Positions 43,566-54,695 of a DNA stretch of 64,000 nucleotides are shown piece after piece (within the stretch, counting starts at the first letter, position 1; the number at the start of each line of letters is the position of its first letter). The DNA lies in the NCBI RefSeq assembly GCF_028640845.1, contig NC_080548.1, positions 9,542,314-9,606,313 of the forward strand, given 5' to 3'. The translations under genes and the position numbers were made by a program. This DNA is from Ahaetulla prasina. Its lineage: Eukaryota > Chordata > Lepidosauria > Squamata > Colubridae. The notes under the pieces were generated by a model. The model was given only the letters and a program-made list of their open reading frames with translations. It did no database searches and was not told where the DNA came from.

Positions 43566-44594
43566 ATTGCATGCATTCCCCTAAGGGGGGAAAAAAACTC
43601 ATATTACACATCAATGGAAAACATAATATACTTGCCCTAGGATCATAATCTTCTTCTTCTGAAGAGGCCCCAGGAATGCCAACAAGAGCCAAATAAGTCC
43701 CTCATTAAAAAACAGAAAGTTCCCCTAAAAAACAAGACTCTTTTTCAGTGAACGTCCAAAAACCTATGTTTTTGGAAGCAAAATTCTAAGACACAAATTC
43801 CATCATCTCTTCCAACATAGCAATAGCAGCCTTAGGGGTGTGTTGTCTATGATGAATTAGTAAAGCTTGACTGGTTAGGAGGATTGAAGATGAAACACCT
43901 TTGCCTGGTTCCTGAACCCTTGGGCCGTTCTTGCAGATATTAATTTTGTTCAATCTTCTCAGCCAATTTGCCTTACTAGAAGAGGTCTTTAAGAGGAGAA
44001 AGGAGTATAATATGCTCTCAAGCCCTAATTAAGATTCCTTCCTTTCCCCCCCTCCCCATTTCAAAGTCACTTGGCAAGTTTCTGATGAAGTTCTTTCTCT
44101 CCAGGCTTCTAACATGCCTTTATTTTGCTTCACTAACTGTAGAGTTTTATGGGTGACCCCAGCTGGATGGTTATTTGATGATTTCAGACAGCAGCAGTCA
44201 TTCCCTCAAATTGTGCAAGAAAACCTTTCATTCTAGAAAGTCAGAATACTAGCCAGAGAAAACTAATTAGATATCCAAGTCCTCCTCCTCAGTGCCTGGA
44301 CATGTATACATTTCTAATGGATTTTTTAAAAAAATAAGAATTTTTCCCTCCCTTAGCAAGATTCAGGATGCTTTAGGATTTTGTTTGTTTGTTTGCTTGC
44401 CTGCTTGCTTGACTTCACTTGAAAATATGAGGAATTGCAAATAGGGATAGTTAACAAAAGTGGTCAATATTATTGCAGTTGGATTCAGTTCCAAAGGGAA
44501 ACTGAACCCAAGTCATAAATAGGATGAGGTTTTCTAAACTTTCCCAGTTCCAAACTAATTCCAATCAGTAGCTGTCAGACTTACAAAGTATATC
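43566..44594. other. No recognised feature
   Basis: Non-coding sequence. A (GTTT/GCTT) stretch lies near 44382-44412. Confidence 0.5.
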
Positions 44595-45605
44595 AAACAG
44601 GAATAGAATAGAATGGAATGGAATAGAATAGAATAGAATAGTTATTTATTGGCCAAATGTGATTGGACACACAAGGAATTTGTCTTTGGTGCATATGCTC
44701 TCAGTGTACATAAAAGAAAAGATACCTTCATCAAGGTACAACACTTACAACACTTAATGATAGTCATAGGGTACAATAAGCAATCAAATCAGCTTCCTCT
44801 GGGGCTACGATTACTCCCCGACCTCCGGACCTTTCGCCGTGAACTCAAGACCTTTTTGTTTCACCGCGCAGCGCTGGCCTAATACACTTTGGTTTTAATT
44901 GGGTTTTTTTATCATTTTTCTATTATAATTTTTAAATGGGATTAGCCAAATTGAATAAGATTTTCAAAATGTTTTTAAATCTATTTATCAAATTGTTCTT
45001 ATGTTGGCTGTAAACCACCCTGAGTCCTTCGGGAGAAGGGTGGTATAAAAATCAAATAAATAAATAAATAAATAAAAATCATACTAGAAAACTATAAATA
45101 TAAATCGCAAGGATATAAGCAGCAAAGTTACAGTCATGCAGTCACAAGTGGGAGGAGATAAGCGACAGGAAAAATGAGAAGATCAATAGCAATAGTAATG
45201 CAGCCTCCATGAATAGTTTGACAGTTTGAGGGAATTATTTGTTTAGCAGAGTGATGGTGTTCGGGGAAAACTGTCCTTGGGTCTAATTGTTCTGGTGGAC
45301 AGTGCTCTATAGCATTGTTTTGAGGGAAGGATTTATGTCCAGGATGCAAGGGGTCTGTAAATATTTTCACAGCCCTCTTTTTGACTCATGCAGTATACAG
45401 GTCCTCAATGGAAGGCAGGTTGGTAGCCGTGTTTTTTTCTGCGGTTCTAATTATCCTCTGAAGTCTGTGTCTGTCTTGTTGGGTTGCAGAACCAAACCAG
45501 ATAGTTATAGAGGTGCAGATGACAGACTCAGTAGTTCCTCTGTAGAACTGGATCAGCAGCTCTTTGGGCAGTTGAAGCTTCCTGAATTGGCGCTCAAACC
45601 AGATC
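44595..45605 (-). pseudogene. AATAG-tailed LINE, minus strand, split by L2
   Basis: + strand starts with GAATA repeats (44600-44640), then TTATTTATTGGCCAAATGTG (reversed 3' UTR). The reverse frame at 45607-45386 reads LQLPKELLIQFYRGTTESVI, WFGSATQQDRHRLQRIIRTA and NLPSIEDLYTA. An L2 3' end (44788-45072) is inserted in its UTR. 5'-truncated at about 45605. Confidence 0.9.
44788..45072 (+). pseudogene. L2 LINE 3' end, plus strand
   Basis: LPLGLRLLPDLRTFRRELKT FLFHRAALA then stop: the end of L2 ORF2. The UTR has GTAAACCACCCTGAGTCCTT CGGGAGAAGGGTGG and a (AAAT)n tail at 45052-45075. Confidence 0.92.
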
Positions 45606-46195
45606 AAACAAACCAGATCAGCTAATTCTACTTTATTGTAAGGTTACATTAACAGAATCTTGCAAATATGAAAGTACATTTCTTCCCCTCCCCCCACAGT
45701 TCCCTTTACAGCCCAAGAAACTAGGGAGGGTCCCTACTGAGCCTCTTGCCCCATCCAGATTCCTACTGCAAGCTAAGCTCCCTTTTAACAGACCTTGGCT
45801 GATCCATTAGCTGTGTCTCATTGTGCTGTCTCCCAGGGTCATTCCCATGAACCATTGCATCAGCTGTAATAAATGACTCCATTTGTTAATGCCAAATATT
45901 ACTCAGAATTGTTAGGATATCAATATCATCATCGGTCATCATTTTCACATTAACTCATTAACTCTACTGAAGACACCTATGAAGAAGCCCAAGAATAAAA
46001 GAAGGGAAGAGCCATATTAGGTTAAAGTGATCTAATGCATAGATATGTTAAAATGGATTAATATCCCAAACATTCTCTGAAGGAACTACAACTCTGAAAA
46101 GACAAGTTGCCATGTACATAATGCATCCAAACCAGTCTGTGTTGTTTCTCTGTGACATATAATATATAGCATGTGGATATGTGGGTATAATCTTA
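45606..46195. other. No recognised feature
   Basis: Non-coding sequence upstream of the connexin exon. Confidence 0.5.
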
Positions 46196-46233
46196 TTTGT
46201 TTGTTTGTTTGTTTGTTTGTTTGTTTGTTTGTC
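46196..46233. repeat. (TTTG)n microsatellite
   Basis: About nine GTTT units. Confidence 0.95.
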
Positions 46234-46427
46234 ATGTTTATGCAGTGTATATTGGAGGTGGTGACCCTTTGAGATTGTTATGCAATGAAATTTCATTTCA
46301 CTTTAAATGATTAGTGTACATTTAAAGTGACAATGAAATTATTCTTTGAGGCCTGAATAGCAATCTTCTCCAACCTAGCACCTGGTTGACATGTTTAGTC
46401 CTGCAGTTTCCAGGGCTTTCTCAGCAT

Positions 46428-46672
46428 GAGCCGCGGTGGCACAGTGGTTAGAATGTAGTACTGCAGACTCCTTCTGCTGATCACTGGTTGCCAGCAGTTT
46501 GGCAGATCGAATCTCACCAGGCTCAAGGTTGACTCAGCCTTCCATCCTTCCGAGGTGGGCAAAATGAGGACCCAGATTGTTGGGGGCAAGAGGCTGTCTC
46601 TGTAAACCGCTTAGAAAGGGCTGTAAAAGCACTGTGAAGCAGTATGTAAGCCTAAGTGCTATTGCTATTGCT
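46428..46672 (+). mobile_element. tRNA-derived SINE, best-preserved copy
   Basis: GCCGCGGTGGCACAGTGGTT (A-box-like TGGCACAGTGG), GGCAGATCGAATCTCACCAG (B-box-like), core AGGTTGACTCAGCCTTCCAT, 3' part GTAAACCGCTTAGAAAGGGC and a GTGCTATTGCTATTGCTG end. About 400 bp upstream of the connexin exon. Confidence 0.9.
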
Positions 46673-47037
46673 GTGGCCAATGGAGCTCTGATGTTTCTAG
46701 CTCTAATAGGGATGGTACTCCATATTATATGGAGAAGGGTAAGCTATTCAAATTTTAAAAGGAAGAAAGTTCCAGCGGTATCACTTCTTTTTTCATCTCA
46801 TTTGGCTTCAAGGTAGATGATCAAATCTAGTAGACTTAGAGTGAGAAATAAATTATTTGCCTATCAAATAAAAAGGTTGATGGGCAAAAGAGAATGAAGA
46901 AGAGAAACTTAGCCTGAAGCTCACTTCCATGGCTATTTATTATGAGAGTTTAAACGAAACATCCCTGGAGATCATGTGATTCAAGAAAAGCAACTTTGAT
47001 CGTGTCAATGAGATCAAAACTTTCTAACCACACTGTC
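46673..47037 (+). other. Probable intron end upstream of the connexin exon
   Basis: AT-rich sequence with no repeat seen. Connexin genes usually have a non-coding exon 1 followed by an intron, so this stretch is most likely intron 1. The first exon and promoter were not located. Confidence 0.5.
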
Positions 47038-47050
47038 TTTCACTTTTCAG
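47038..47050 (+). promoter_or_regulatory. 3' splice acceptor of the connexin coding exon
   Basis: The pyrimidine-rich TCTTTCACTTTTCAG ends in AG at 47049-47050, 25 bp before the start codon. Confidence 0.75.
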
Positions 47051-47075
47051 ACTCTGCTAAAAGAAATTAACCAAG

Positions 47076-47927
47076 ATGAATTGGTCTGGTTTGGAAGACC
47101 TCTTGGGAGGAGTGAACAAATACTCCACAGCGTTTGGGCGTATTTGGCTCTCGGTTGTCTTCATCTTTCGGCTTCTAGTCTACTTAGTGGCAGCAGAGAA
47201 AGTCTGGGGAGATGACAGTAAGGACTTTGACTGCAACACTGAGCAGCCAGGTTGTCCCAATGTCTGCTATGACCATTACTTTCCAATCTCTCACATCCGA
47301 CTCTGGGCCCTGCAACTCATCCTTGTCACTTGTCCTTCCCTGTTGGTTGTTATGCATGTAGCCTATCGGCAAGCCAAACTGAAGAAACGTTTACAGAAAT
47401 GTGGGGAGCACTTCAGACCACGTTACCCTCCAGGCAAGAAGCGTGGAGGGTTATGGTGGACCTACCTCTTCAGTCTTCTCTTCAAAGCTGTGGTGGACAT
47501 TGTGTTCCTGTTTATCTTTTACCACGTGTACCCAAACTACAAGCTTCCTCTTCTAGTCAAATGCTCTCACTCACCTTGCCCTAACCTAGTTGACTGCTAC
47601 ATAGCCAGGCCAACCGAAAAGAACATCTTCACTCTGTTCATGATTATTACTGCCTGTGTTTGTATCATGCTTAGCCTCCTGGAAGCTTTCTATCTCATTG
47701 GGAAAAGATGTAAGGAGAGCATTCAAGACCGAAGTGAAAGTCGCACCAGAGCGAGTGGAGAAGTACACTTTATCAAAAGAGACAACTGCTCCCTGTCCCC
47801 AAGTAAACAGGACACCACCGAAATAGATGGGCAGGTTTTCCACGGGTCAGATTATAAGCCAGTCACTTCACCTCTCATAAGCAACTCCCAATGTGGAGAA
47901 CCTTCAAAACTTGGGAAGCTGGAATAA
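47076..47927 (+). CDS. GJB5: Beta-type connexin, GJB5-like (connexin 31.1-like)
   Basis: A four-pass membrane protein that forms hexameric hemichannels (connexons) and gap junctions. 283 residues, intact. Cytoplasmic N-terminus 1-22 ([18 protein letters not shown]); membrane segments about 23-40, 76-96, 127-149 and 184-207. Loop E1 has C53, C60, C64 (CX6CX3C) and E2 has C163, C168, C174 (CX4CX5C), the cysteines that pin connexin loops; [20 protein letters not shown] and [10 protein letters not shown] are family signatures. The start is the first ATG after a splice acceptor, in CAAGATGAA context. The C-tail (about 75 residues) is variable; [13 protein letters not shown] resembles the GJB5 tail pattern. 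[11 protein letters not shown] and CYIARPTEK also resemble GJB3, so the GJB3/4/5 group is firm and GJB5 is my best guess. In mammals GJB3, GJB4 and GJB5 are clustered; no second connexin lies in this window. Confidence 0.95.
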   Translation: MNWSGLEDLLGGVNKYSTAFGRIWLSVVFIFRLLVYLVAAEKVWGDDSKDFDCNTEQPGCPNVCYDHYFPISHIRLWALQLILVTCPSLLVVMHVAYRQAKLKKRLQKCGEHFRPRYPPGKKRGGLWWTYLFSLLFKAVVDIVFLFIFYHVYPNYKLPLLVKCSHSPCPNLVDCYIARPTEKNIFTLFMIITACVCIMLSLLEAFYLIGKRCKESIQDRSESRTRASGEVHFIKRDNCSLSPSKQDTTEIDGQVFHGSDYKPVTSPLISNSQCGEPSKLGKLE

Positions 47928-48985
47928 AATACACACCCATGGAAAAAGAAGAGCTTGGGCGCCATCCATATTGCTCCATTCCAATACCAATTCTACTTTC
48001 CCTTAAGCTGGAAATGTGAGAAGTGTGAGAAATGGTGGCAGTTATAGGGGATTAGGAAAAAGAACGTTCAACTAGCTCTGTTTGTTCAGGTTTCAATAGC
48101 TACTGTATTTTGCCATGTAATCCGCTCTGGGTTTATGTTCCAACTAGGCAGCCATGCCCTTCTTCAGGGTGGCCCATTACAATCCCCTCTGCCTTTCTGA
48201 TATTTTTTTTTAACAGCATCACTCGTACTTAGCTAGGGTAAAATCTACTTACCTTCCCTATCCGTTCGGAAGTGTGCGAGGCACACCCGCTCTTACTCTG
48301 CTTGCACACATGCGCACCTCACATGTGGTTTTGGACCCTCTGTGCATGCGCAAAGCCTTCTGTGCATGCACAGAGGGTAAAAAACAGGTTACTTCCTGGT
48401 TAAAACCAGGAAGTAACGATGTCTGGGCAGGTGGGCGGAGCCTCACACTGCCGACACTACCGGTTCTCCGAACCACCCGCTACCTCCGCTACTGGTTCAC
48501 CCAAACCGGTGCGAACCGGTAGCATTTCACCCTTATACTTAGCCCTCATGAGTTTAGTGTTTTCTTCCCCATCCAAACACCAAACTTCCCCAGCTTCAAA
48601 ACATTGCGGCTCTGGAAACCTAAGAATTCTAGTGTCTGCTGACTCTTCTGCAAGGGGTTGATGGTTCTTCTATCCAAGCATGGTTCTTCTTTCCAGGAGA
48701 GAGAGGGGGGGTCTTCAGTTGCCATATTCATTTATTTTGAACGGAAGGCACCCAAATTATTTGTCAATAATACATTGTTCTTTGTTCACTTTCTAACCCA
48801 ATCTAATTTTTAAAATCATCTCACTGTCAAGGAAGATAATTTGGTGAAACCGGTATTGAGATGGTTTTTCAATCAAGAGAACTTGGAGATGTAAAATAAA
48901 ACTTAAGACATGGTGGCTAACAGAGGAAAGGCAATGCACTGTGTCCTAACCCCAATGAAGCAATAAAGTTCCTAGCTTGAAAAAT
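47928..48985 (+). other. Likely 3' UTR region of the connexin
   Basis: Non-coding sequence after the stop. AATAAA occurs at 48962-48967 (GAAGCAATAAAGTTCC), a possible poly(A) signal. A hAT element (48233-48534) is embedded, so the transcript would carry it if this signal is used. Confidence 0.45.
48233..48534. mobile_element. hAT-type element downstream of the connexin
   Basis: Left end CTAGGGTAAAATCTACTTAC, right end CGGTAGCATTTCACCCTT. Flanks GTACTTAG and ATACTTAG (7 of 8). Interior TGTGCATGCGCAAAGCC and ACTACCGGTTCTCCGAAC. Confidence 0.82.
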
Positions 48986-49931
48986 TTGTGTTTTCATTTG
49001 CAGGAGCCAAGTATGGCAAAGAAGATGATGCATATGGTTTGGTGGTCTGCCATCAATTCTGACATTCAGCTTGATGGTCTATGAGTTGTCAAGAGTGAAT
49101 CTAGGCACAAAACAAGGCATATTATTAATAATTGAAAATCAAATTTTGGATAATAAAAATCAGTCTGATATCAATGAGATCATTTAACATGTAGCTCCCT
49201 TTTTCTCTTGGTTTACTGGAAGCCATTTCCCAAAATTTCATAGGAGTCGTCACCAACTAGATTTGGAGATCACAGGGTTAAACTTTAAGATTATTGGCAT
49301 AGCAAACCATTAACCTCAATTCCTCACTTTCTTCCTGTTATGCTTTCTGGGTTAGGAGATTGGTGCTAGGCATGCAATAGATGAGAAATATCACAATGAT
49401 CTGTTACAGCCTTGCGTAAGTTCCATACCTCAATGCCAACTGGTCATCTCTGTTTTAAGTCCTGATTTTCTCGTTGATCGACAATTTAGCTTGACTGAAA
49501 CTCTACAAGCCACGGCAAACCCACCCCTCCTCTGCATTGGCACACTCCAGTAGTTAATTACGTGTTATTGATGGGTTAATTGTTATTAATTATATGTCAC
49601 ATGTTTTCTGATTCATTTCTCCACGTATGATCTAACAGAATATTGAGAAACTGTTTACCACTGACCTAAATTCTCTCTTTCTCAATTACAAAGTTGCCCA
49701 GGGAAACCTCTGGAATAGTTTGTTTGATTTGGAGAAAAGGAGAAAATATACATTTTAGAAATAAAATAAACTGAGATTTCCCCCCCAAAAAAAATAGAAA
49801 TGGCTATCCATCTTTTGAACCAAGAACATTTAATTTAGTTTACTAATTTCAAAATAAATCACCTCACTTATCTGTAAAATACGTAAGACACCATGTGTGA
49901 GGCCTACAAACTTAAGTCAACCCATTTGTTC
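48986..49931. other. No recognised feature
   Basis: AT-rich intergenic sequence. Confidence 0.5.
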
Positions 49932-49939
49932 ATCTAGCT

Positions 49940-50446
49940 CAGTGGTTCTCAACCTTTATAGTGCTGCGACCCCTTTAATACAATTCCCCATGATGTGGAG
50001 ACCCCTTTAATACAATTCCCCACGATGTGGCGACCCCCAACCGTAAAATTATTTTCGTTTTGAATTTATCGCGCTTGAAGCCGTATTGGCTAGCGATCTG
50101 AACTGCTTGCGATTGCCTTGAGGACGGAGTCATTAAAGCGGAGACTCCTCCCCTATTAAGTTTATCGCGCCTGAAGCCAGATTAGGCTAGCGATTGGGAG
50201 TGATTGCAGCTGGCTTGAGAGGGAGACATCAGAGCAAAGATTTCTCTCTTTTTTAATTCATCGCTCCTGAAGCTGAATTTGGCTAGCGATTTGAAGAGCC
50301 TGCAGCTGGCTTGTGTAGTCAACCATTGGAGCGCGATTCTTCAACTCGCAAGTATACTTCCCATATTTCCGATGGTCTTAGGCGACCCCTGGCAAATCGT
50401 CATTCGACCCCCAATGGGGTCCCGACCCACAGGTTGAGAACCGCTG
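49940..50446. mobile_element. SPIN-type hAT element (507 bp), non-autonomous
   Basis: Left end CAGTGGTTCTCAACCTTTAT, right end ACAGGTTGAGAACCGCTG; perfect 8-bp TSD ATCTAGCT (49932-49939, 50447-50454). Subterminal CCCCAACCGTAAAATTATTT and CCGATGGTCTTAGGCGACCC match the SPIN (Space Invaders) hAT family, known for repeated horizontal transfer among tetrapods including squamates. The middle holds three ~96-bp tandem repeats, and the left end a 32-bp duplication. No transposase. Confidence 0.88.
50065..50352. repeat. Three ~96-bp tandem repeats inside the SPIN-type element
   Basis: Units begin at 50065 (TTTATCGCGCTTGAAGCC), 50161 (TTTATCGCGCCTGAAGCC) and 50257 (TTCATCGCTCCTGAAGC). Each includes GGCTAGCGAT and, in two units, GCAGCTGGCTTG. 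Confidence 0.92.
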
Positions 50447-50454
50447 ATCTAGCT

Positions 50455-51604
50455 CAAGATTTTAGTTGCTTACTGGCAGCAGCTGTCTATGATCTCAGGG
50501 CAGACTATTTCCAATTTTTGATCAAGATTTCAGGAAGTGAACTTTTGATCTTCTGCACAGACAACTGTGTTATATTGACGTACACCAATTGTTATTCTAC
50601 CTAATTCTCAGGGTTTCAGACTGAAATCTTTCTTAGAAATTCACGGAGAATTCAGAAATCTGGATGCCTTACTTGTGAAGAACAAATCTCTGTGCTGCTG
50701 CACTTTTTGTTCTATAGTTGATTTAATCAGAATTTCAGTTAGTTTTTTGAGGAGCAGTTGTAATTATAATGGCTACATTTACATACTTGAACACTTTTAG
50801 TATTTAATGTAATGATGTAGACAATGATAAATAAAAATGCTGAAGTTGGCTAACTACAATTAGTTGTTTCTTATTTCAAGATACCTCACTCTCTTTCCCA
50901 ACACCCAGAACAGGAGTTCTTTGTTAGAATTGGGATATTATGAAAATGCTTTTTGTTCTGGTTATTTTGAAATAAAGAAGGACTAAGAGTAAATAGAGTA
51001 GAGTAAATACCTATATTTTTTTTCACATTGTTTCCAGGAGTAAGTACATACTTTATTTTGAAGGACTTGGTAAGTCCAACTTAAATTCAGGAATAGACTT
51101 CTTAAGAAAAGAAACTGCCATTGTCTACAAAATAGTTCATTCTAAGATATTTCAAGCAAAAATAAGGTTATAAATGTATATGCACTTGGCTGCAGGATGG
51201 GGGGAATCTCACCAAACCAATGATGAAGATTTCCAAGAAAACTTTATCTGCTTGTTTATTTGTAAGGTTCATATCTAACTTTCTATTAAAAAAATCTAAT
51301 ACTACTCTCATGAGAGACAATAAAAATAAATAAATGGATCAAGGAATTTTAAACTGTAAAATCAACTTATCAAACAAGAATTATAAATGGTTTAAAGCTA
51401 TCTCATCATGTATCTCTGCAAGTACACTAAATAAGGAAGGTCTAACACTCATTTGCATTTTTCTTTTAAAAATACAACAACAAATTATAACACTCTCTCA
51501 CAAGCTGGAACATCTGATGGTCAATTTTTTCTGTTTACCCAGTGCAAATTCTGTTAATATAGACACTTCCAACTGTGGAGGAGATATAAATAAGGACTGA
51601 ATTA
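50455..51604. other. No recognised feature
   Basis: AT-rich. A minus-strand-like short fragment near 51240-51330 has no hallmark. Confidence 0.5.
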
Positions 51605-51700
51605 GTCAAATCTTGGTGTTCTCTAACCTTGATTGATTTCCTGCAGGTATTTCGAGACTAAGCTAGGTAACATCATCAGCACTGATCAAACTTGGAGAAT
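51605..51700. mobile_element. Penelope-like terminal repeat fragment
   Basis: GATTGATTTCCTGCAGGTAT, TCGAGACTAAGCTAGGTAAC, ATCATCAGCACTGATCAA: reversed form of the arm at 41570-41640. Confidence 0.6.
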
Positions 51701-52200
51701 ACCAAGACCCCAAAATATATACACGTTTTGTTCATTAGGATACAAAATTTGCATCTGACACAATTTAAACAGCATTAAAATTCTGATGCTATAAATTTGA
51801 AATATGGCATGCTATGAAACACAAAATAGTCTGAAATGTTTGGCTAGTTTTTTTTAAAAAAAAATCAATTAATTGGTTGGTTGGTTGGTTGGTTGGTTAG
51901 TTGGTTTTTCATATTCCATCCACCCACTTTTTCTGAGCATTGCTGCAACACCTTGTCATTACATAGTTCCTATCAATTCAAATGGGAAGAGGGGAAAAGA
52001 ACGGAGAATATTAATATATTTCTCACTGCATAATCATAATTATCCCCTCTGCCAGTGCCATATCTTGTAATCTCTTTGCAATACATGGATGTGAACAGAT
52101 AGGATGAGAACAAAAGCAAAAAGTACTCACAGGCGTTCAGAAAGGTGTGTGTCATGTTTTATTTTTTTAAAAAGAGAACAAACTTCAATAAACAATCTCC
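51701..52200. other. Mostly unrecognised; (TTGG)n at 51876-51906
   Basis: AT-rich sequence with a short TTGG tetramer array. Confidence 0.55.
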
Positions 52201-52202
52201 CT

Positions 52203-52256
<54 letters not shown>

Positions 52257-52265
52257 TGTGTGTGT
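52201..52265. repeat. (CT)n(TG)n compound microsatellite
   Basis: CTCTCT run then TGTGTG run. Gives a false SLSLSL-CVCVCV frame. Confidence 0.97.
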
Positions 52266-52904
52266 ATTCCATGATTTACAACCACAATTGGTGGTTACAG
52301 AAGAACTGGGTATTGAAGTTAGAAAACCAAAACCAAAATTATATTCACTCCTAATGTGGAAAACCAAATTGGGGGCCAAGATAAAGAAATAAAGATCACA
52401 TGCAAGTAATTTAAAGACATGAAAAGGCAAAACTGGAAGAATGCAAGGATTAAGACAAGCCTAATAAAAAGTTGGCTTTCCAGAAAAATGGAAAAAGTTT
52501 TATAAACCATAAAGCAAGAAATAACAGCAATAGCAGGGAAAATTGAACGCTATGAGGCATGAATCATCCAATTTAAGCAAAATCAGTTATGTCCAGGTCT
52601 GACAGCATTCAGATCAGAGGCCATTCTACCAAAGTATAAATGGCAATAAAAATTCTGAAAATGGAAAACCAAATGAGACAAAAACAATCAAGTTTTGGAA
52701 AGATTGATGGGAAACTGCTGGATGGATGTTAAAAATTTGAAGATGAATTTAGTAAAAATCAAACAGAAGAATTAATAACAGCAGAAACAGTTAAAAATTG
52801 AGTTAAAAGAATTAAAAACTGGACATTTTCTGGAAATAATCAATTATGGCTTCTGGAAATAAGCCAAACTGTATGGCTTTGGGCTCAGGTATCTGATTAG
52901 TAAG

Positions 52905-53115
52905 AATCAAGGTGATACAGTGGTTAGAAATGTAGGCTAACTCACTGCTCACTGCCAGGAGTTCGATTCTAAATGGCTCAGGATTAACTCAGCTTTCCAT
53001 CCTTCCAAGGTTGGTAAAATGAGGATCCAGATTGTTGGGACAATATGCTAACTCTGTAAATCACTTAGAGAGGGCCACACAGCACTATGCAGCAATTTAA
53101 GTGCTACTGCTATTA
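52905..53115 (+). mobile_element. tRNA-derived SINE within the R4 LINE
   Basis: GGTGATACAGTGGTTAGAAA head, GGAGTTCGATTCTAAATGG, CAGCTTTCCATCCTTCCAAG, ATCCAGATTGTTGGG and a GTGCTACTGCTATTAGC end. Confidence 0.85.
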
Positions 53116-53255
53116 GCTTACATCCAGTTATTGCCAAGCAGCTTAATGAATTATTGCATAAAGGAGTCATCAATGACTTTTTAATAACTGGCAAAACTTA
53201 TCTGATTCAAAAAGACTCAGTGAAAGGGACAACACCAGGAAACTGGCATAATTAG

Positions 53256-53462
53256 TGTTGAATTTTAATTGGGTATTCTTAATATTTTCAAATTTTTAAA
53301 TCTAAATTTTAATAATCAGCCTTTAAAATTTGCTCTTTTTAAATGTTGTTTTAAATTGTATATATTTTGTTTTTATTCTGGCTGTACACTGCCCTGAGTC
53401 CTTCGGGAGAAGGGCGGTATAAAAATTTAATAAATAAATAAATAAATAAAATAAATAAAACT
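53256..53462 (+). mobile_element. L2 LINE 3' UTR within the R4 LINE
   Basis: CTGGCTGTACACTGCCCTGA GTCCTTCGGGAGAAGGGCGG TATAAAA then a (TAAA)n tail at 53430-53458. It separates R4 residues ...TPGNWHN from RPITCLP.... Confidence 0.88.
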
Positions 53463-54695
53463 GTAGGCCAATAACATGCTTGCCTATAATGTTTAAATTA
53501 GTCACTGGCATAATAACAGACAACATCCAAGATTATTTAAAAGGAAATAACATCCTCCCAGTAGAACAGGAAGGAAAGAAAAGGAAAAACAGAAGAACAA
53601 AATATCAGCTTCTGATTGATAAAATGATTTTGCAAAAGACTCTAAGTGGCACATAGTCTCAATTGATTATGGAAAGGTGTTTGATTCATTATCACATAGT
53701 TGGATCATCCAATGTTTGAAAGCAACTGGTGTCAGTAAAACCTTAGAATGTTCCAAGAAAAAATAGTGAAATAATGAAATACAAAATTGGTGGTCCAAAA
53801 TGAAAAATATGGGCTTGTCAACCTTAGGAGAGGCATCTTCCAGAGTGAATCTTTATCACCCTTATTATTTGTCATTGCTTTGAAGAAAATAAATCATGAC
53901 TACAAAAAGCAAAACAACGTTGATAATATCCTGCATTTGCTTTATATAGGTGATCTGAAGCTTTATGGAAAATCAGAAGCCAAAATCCAGTCACTGGCAC
54001 ACTTTAAGAATTTTTAGCACAGGTATAGCAATGGAATTTGGCTTAGAAAAATGTGCTGTGTAGCAATAAAGCAAAGTAAAATCATGAACAGTAATTGAAT
54101 TGAATTGAAATGTTGAAGTTAAAAAATTAAACTTACTGAATATACAGGAAACAAAACCTAAATATTGAAATAATGTAATAAAAACCTGAACAGAATACTT
54201 GCAATGAAAAACATTGGTCAAATTCTACAAATGTTCAAGGAGAAAGTGGATAAAAATAAAATCTGGCAGTGGCTTATAAGTGGAACATTTAAAAAAGAAA
54301 CTGAAGGCCTGGTTTTGTTTAAGACCAAGCTGTTCAAACTGATGCAATCAAGGCCTGAAGTGAAAAATCATCCAATGATCCAAGTGCACATTGTGCAAAG
54401 AAGCAGAAGAAACAGTATATCATATACTTGTCCAAGAAGATCACAGAAACTGACTATAAACAAAGACATCTCGCAGTCGCCAAATCGATTCAGTGGAACA
54501 TCTATGAAGATTATCATGTGCCAGTGATGAAAAATTGCCAGGAACGTAAGAGTTGAAAAGGTAGTTGAAAATGAGCAGGTTAAAATATTATGGAATTTCC
54601 TAATACAAACCTCTACATAAAAATAAATAGAGGAAGAATTCACTAATGCGTCAATCCAATATTTCAAGTTTCTGTTATTTTACCCTTTAACAACG

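Larger units (their letters stand above)
52540..54625 (+). pseudogene. R4/Dong-clade LINE relic, split by a SINE and an L2 end
   Basis: Dead reverse-transcriptase ORF read in several frames: EELITAETVKN and KRIKNWTFSGNNQ (about 52765-52840), LHPVIAKQLNELLHKGVIND and KTYLIQKDSVKGTTPGNW (53117-53245), RPITCLP and ITDNIQDYLKGNNILP, TKYQLLIDKMILQ (53463-53635), LRRGIFQSESLSPLLFVIAL and LYIGDLKLYGKSEAKIQSL (53822-54000; the catalytic YMDD-type box reads YIGD), then WQWLISGTFKKETEGLVLF (54262-54320). Frameshifts and stops throughout. Interrupted at 52905-53115 and 53256-53462. Confidence 0.88.

Noticed and set aside
46428..46672. tRNA gene upstream of the connexin
   Set aside because: Box-like motifs belong to a SINE present in several copies. 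No cloverleaf or intact acceptor stem seen.
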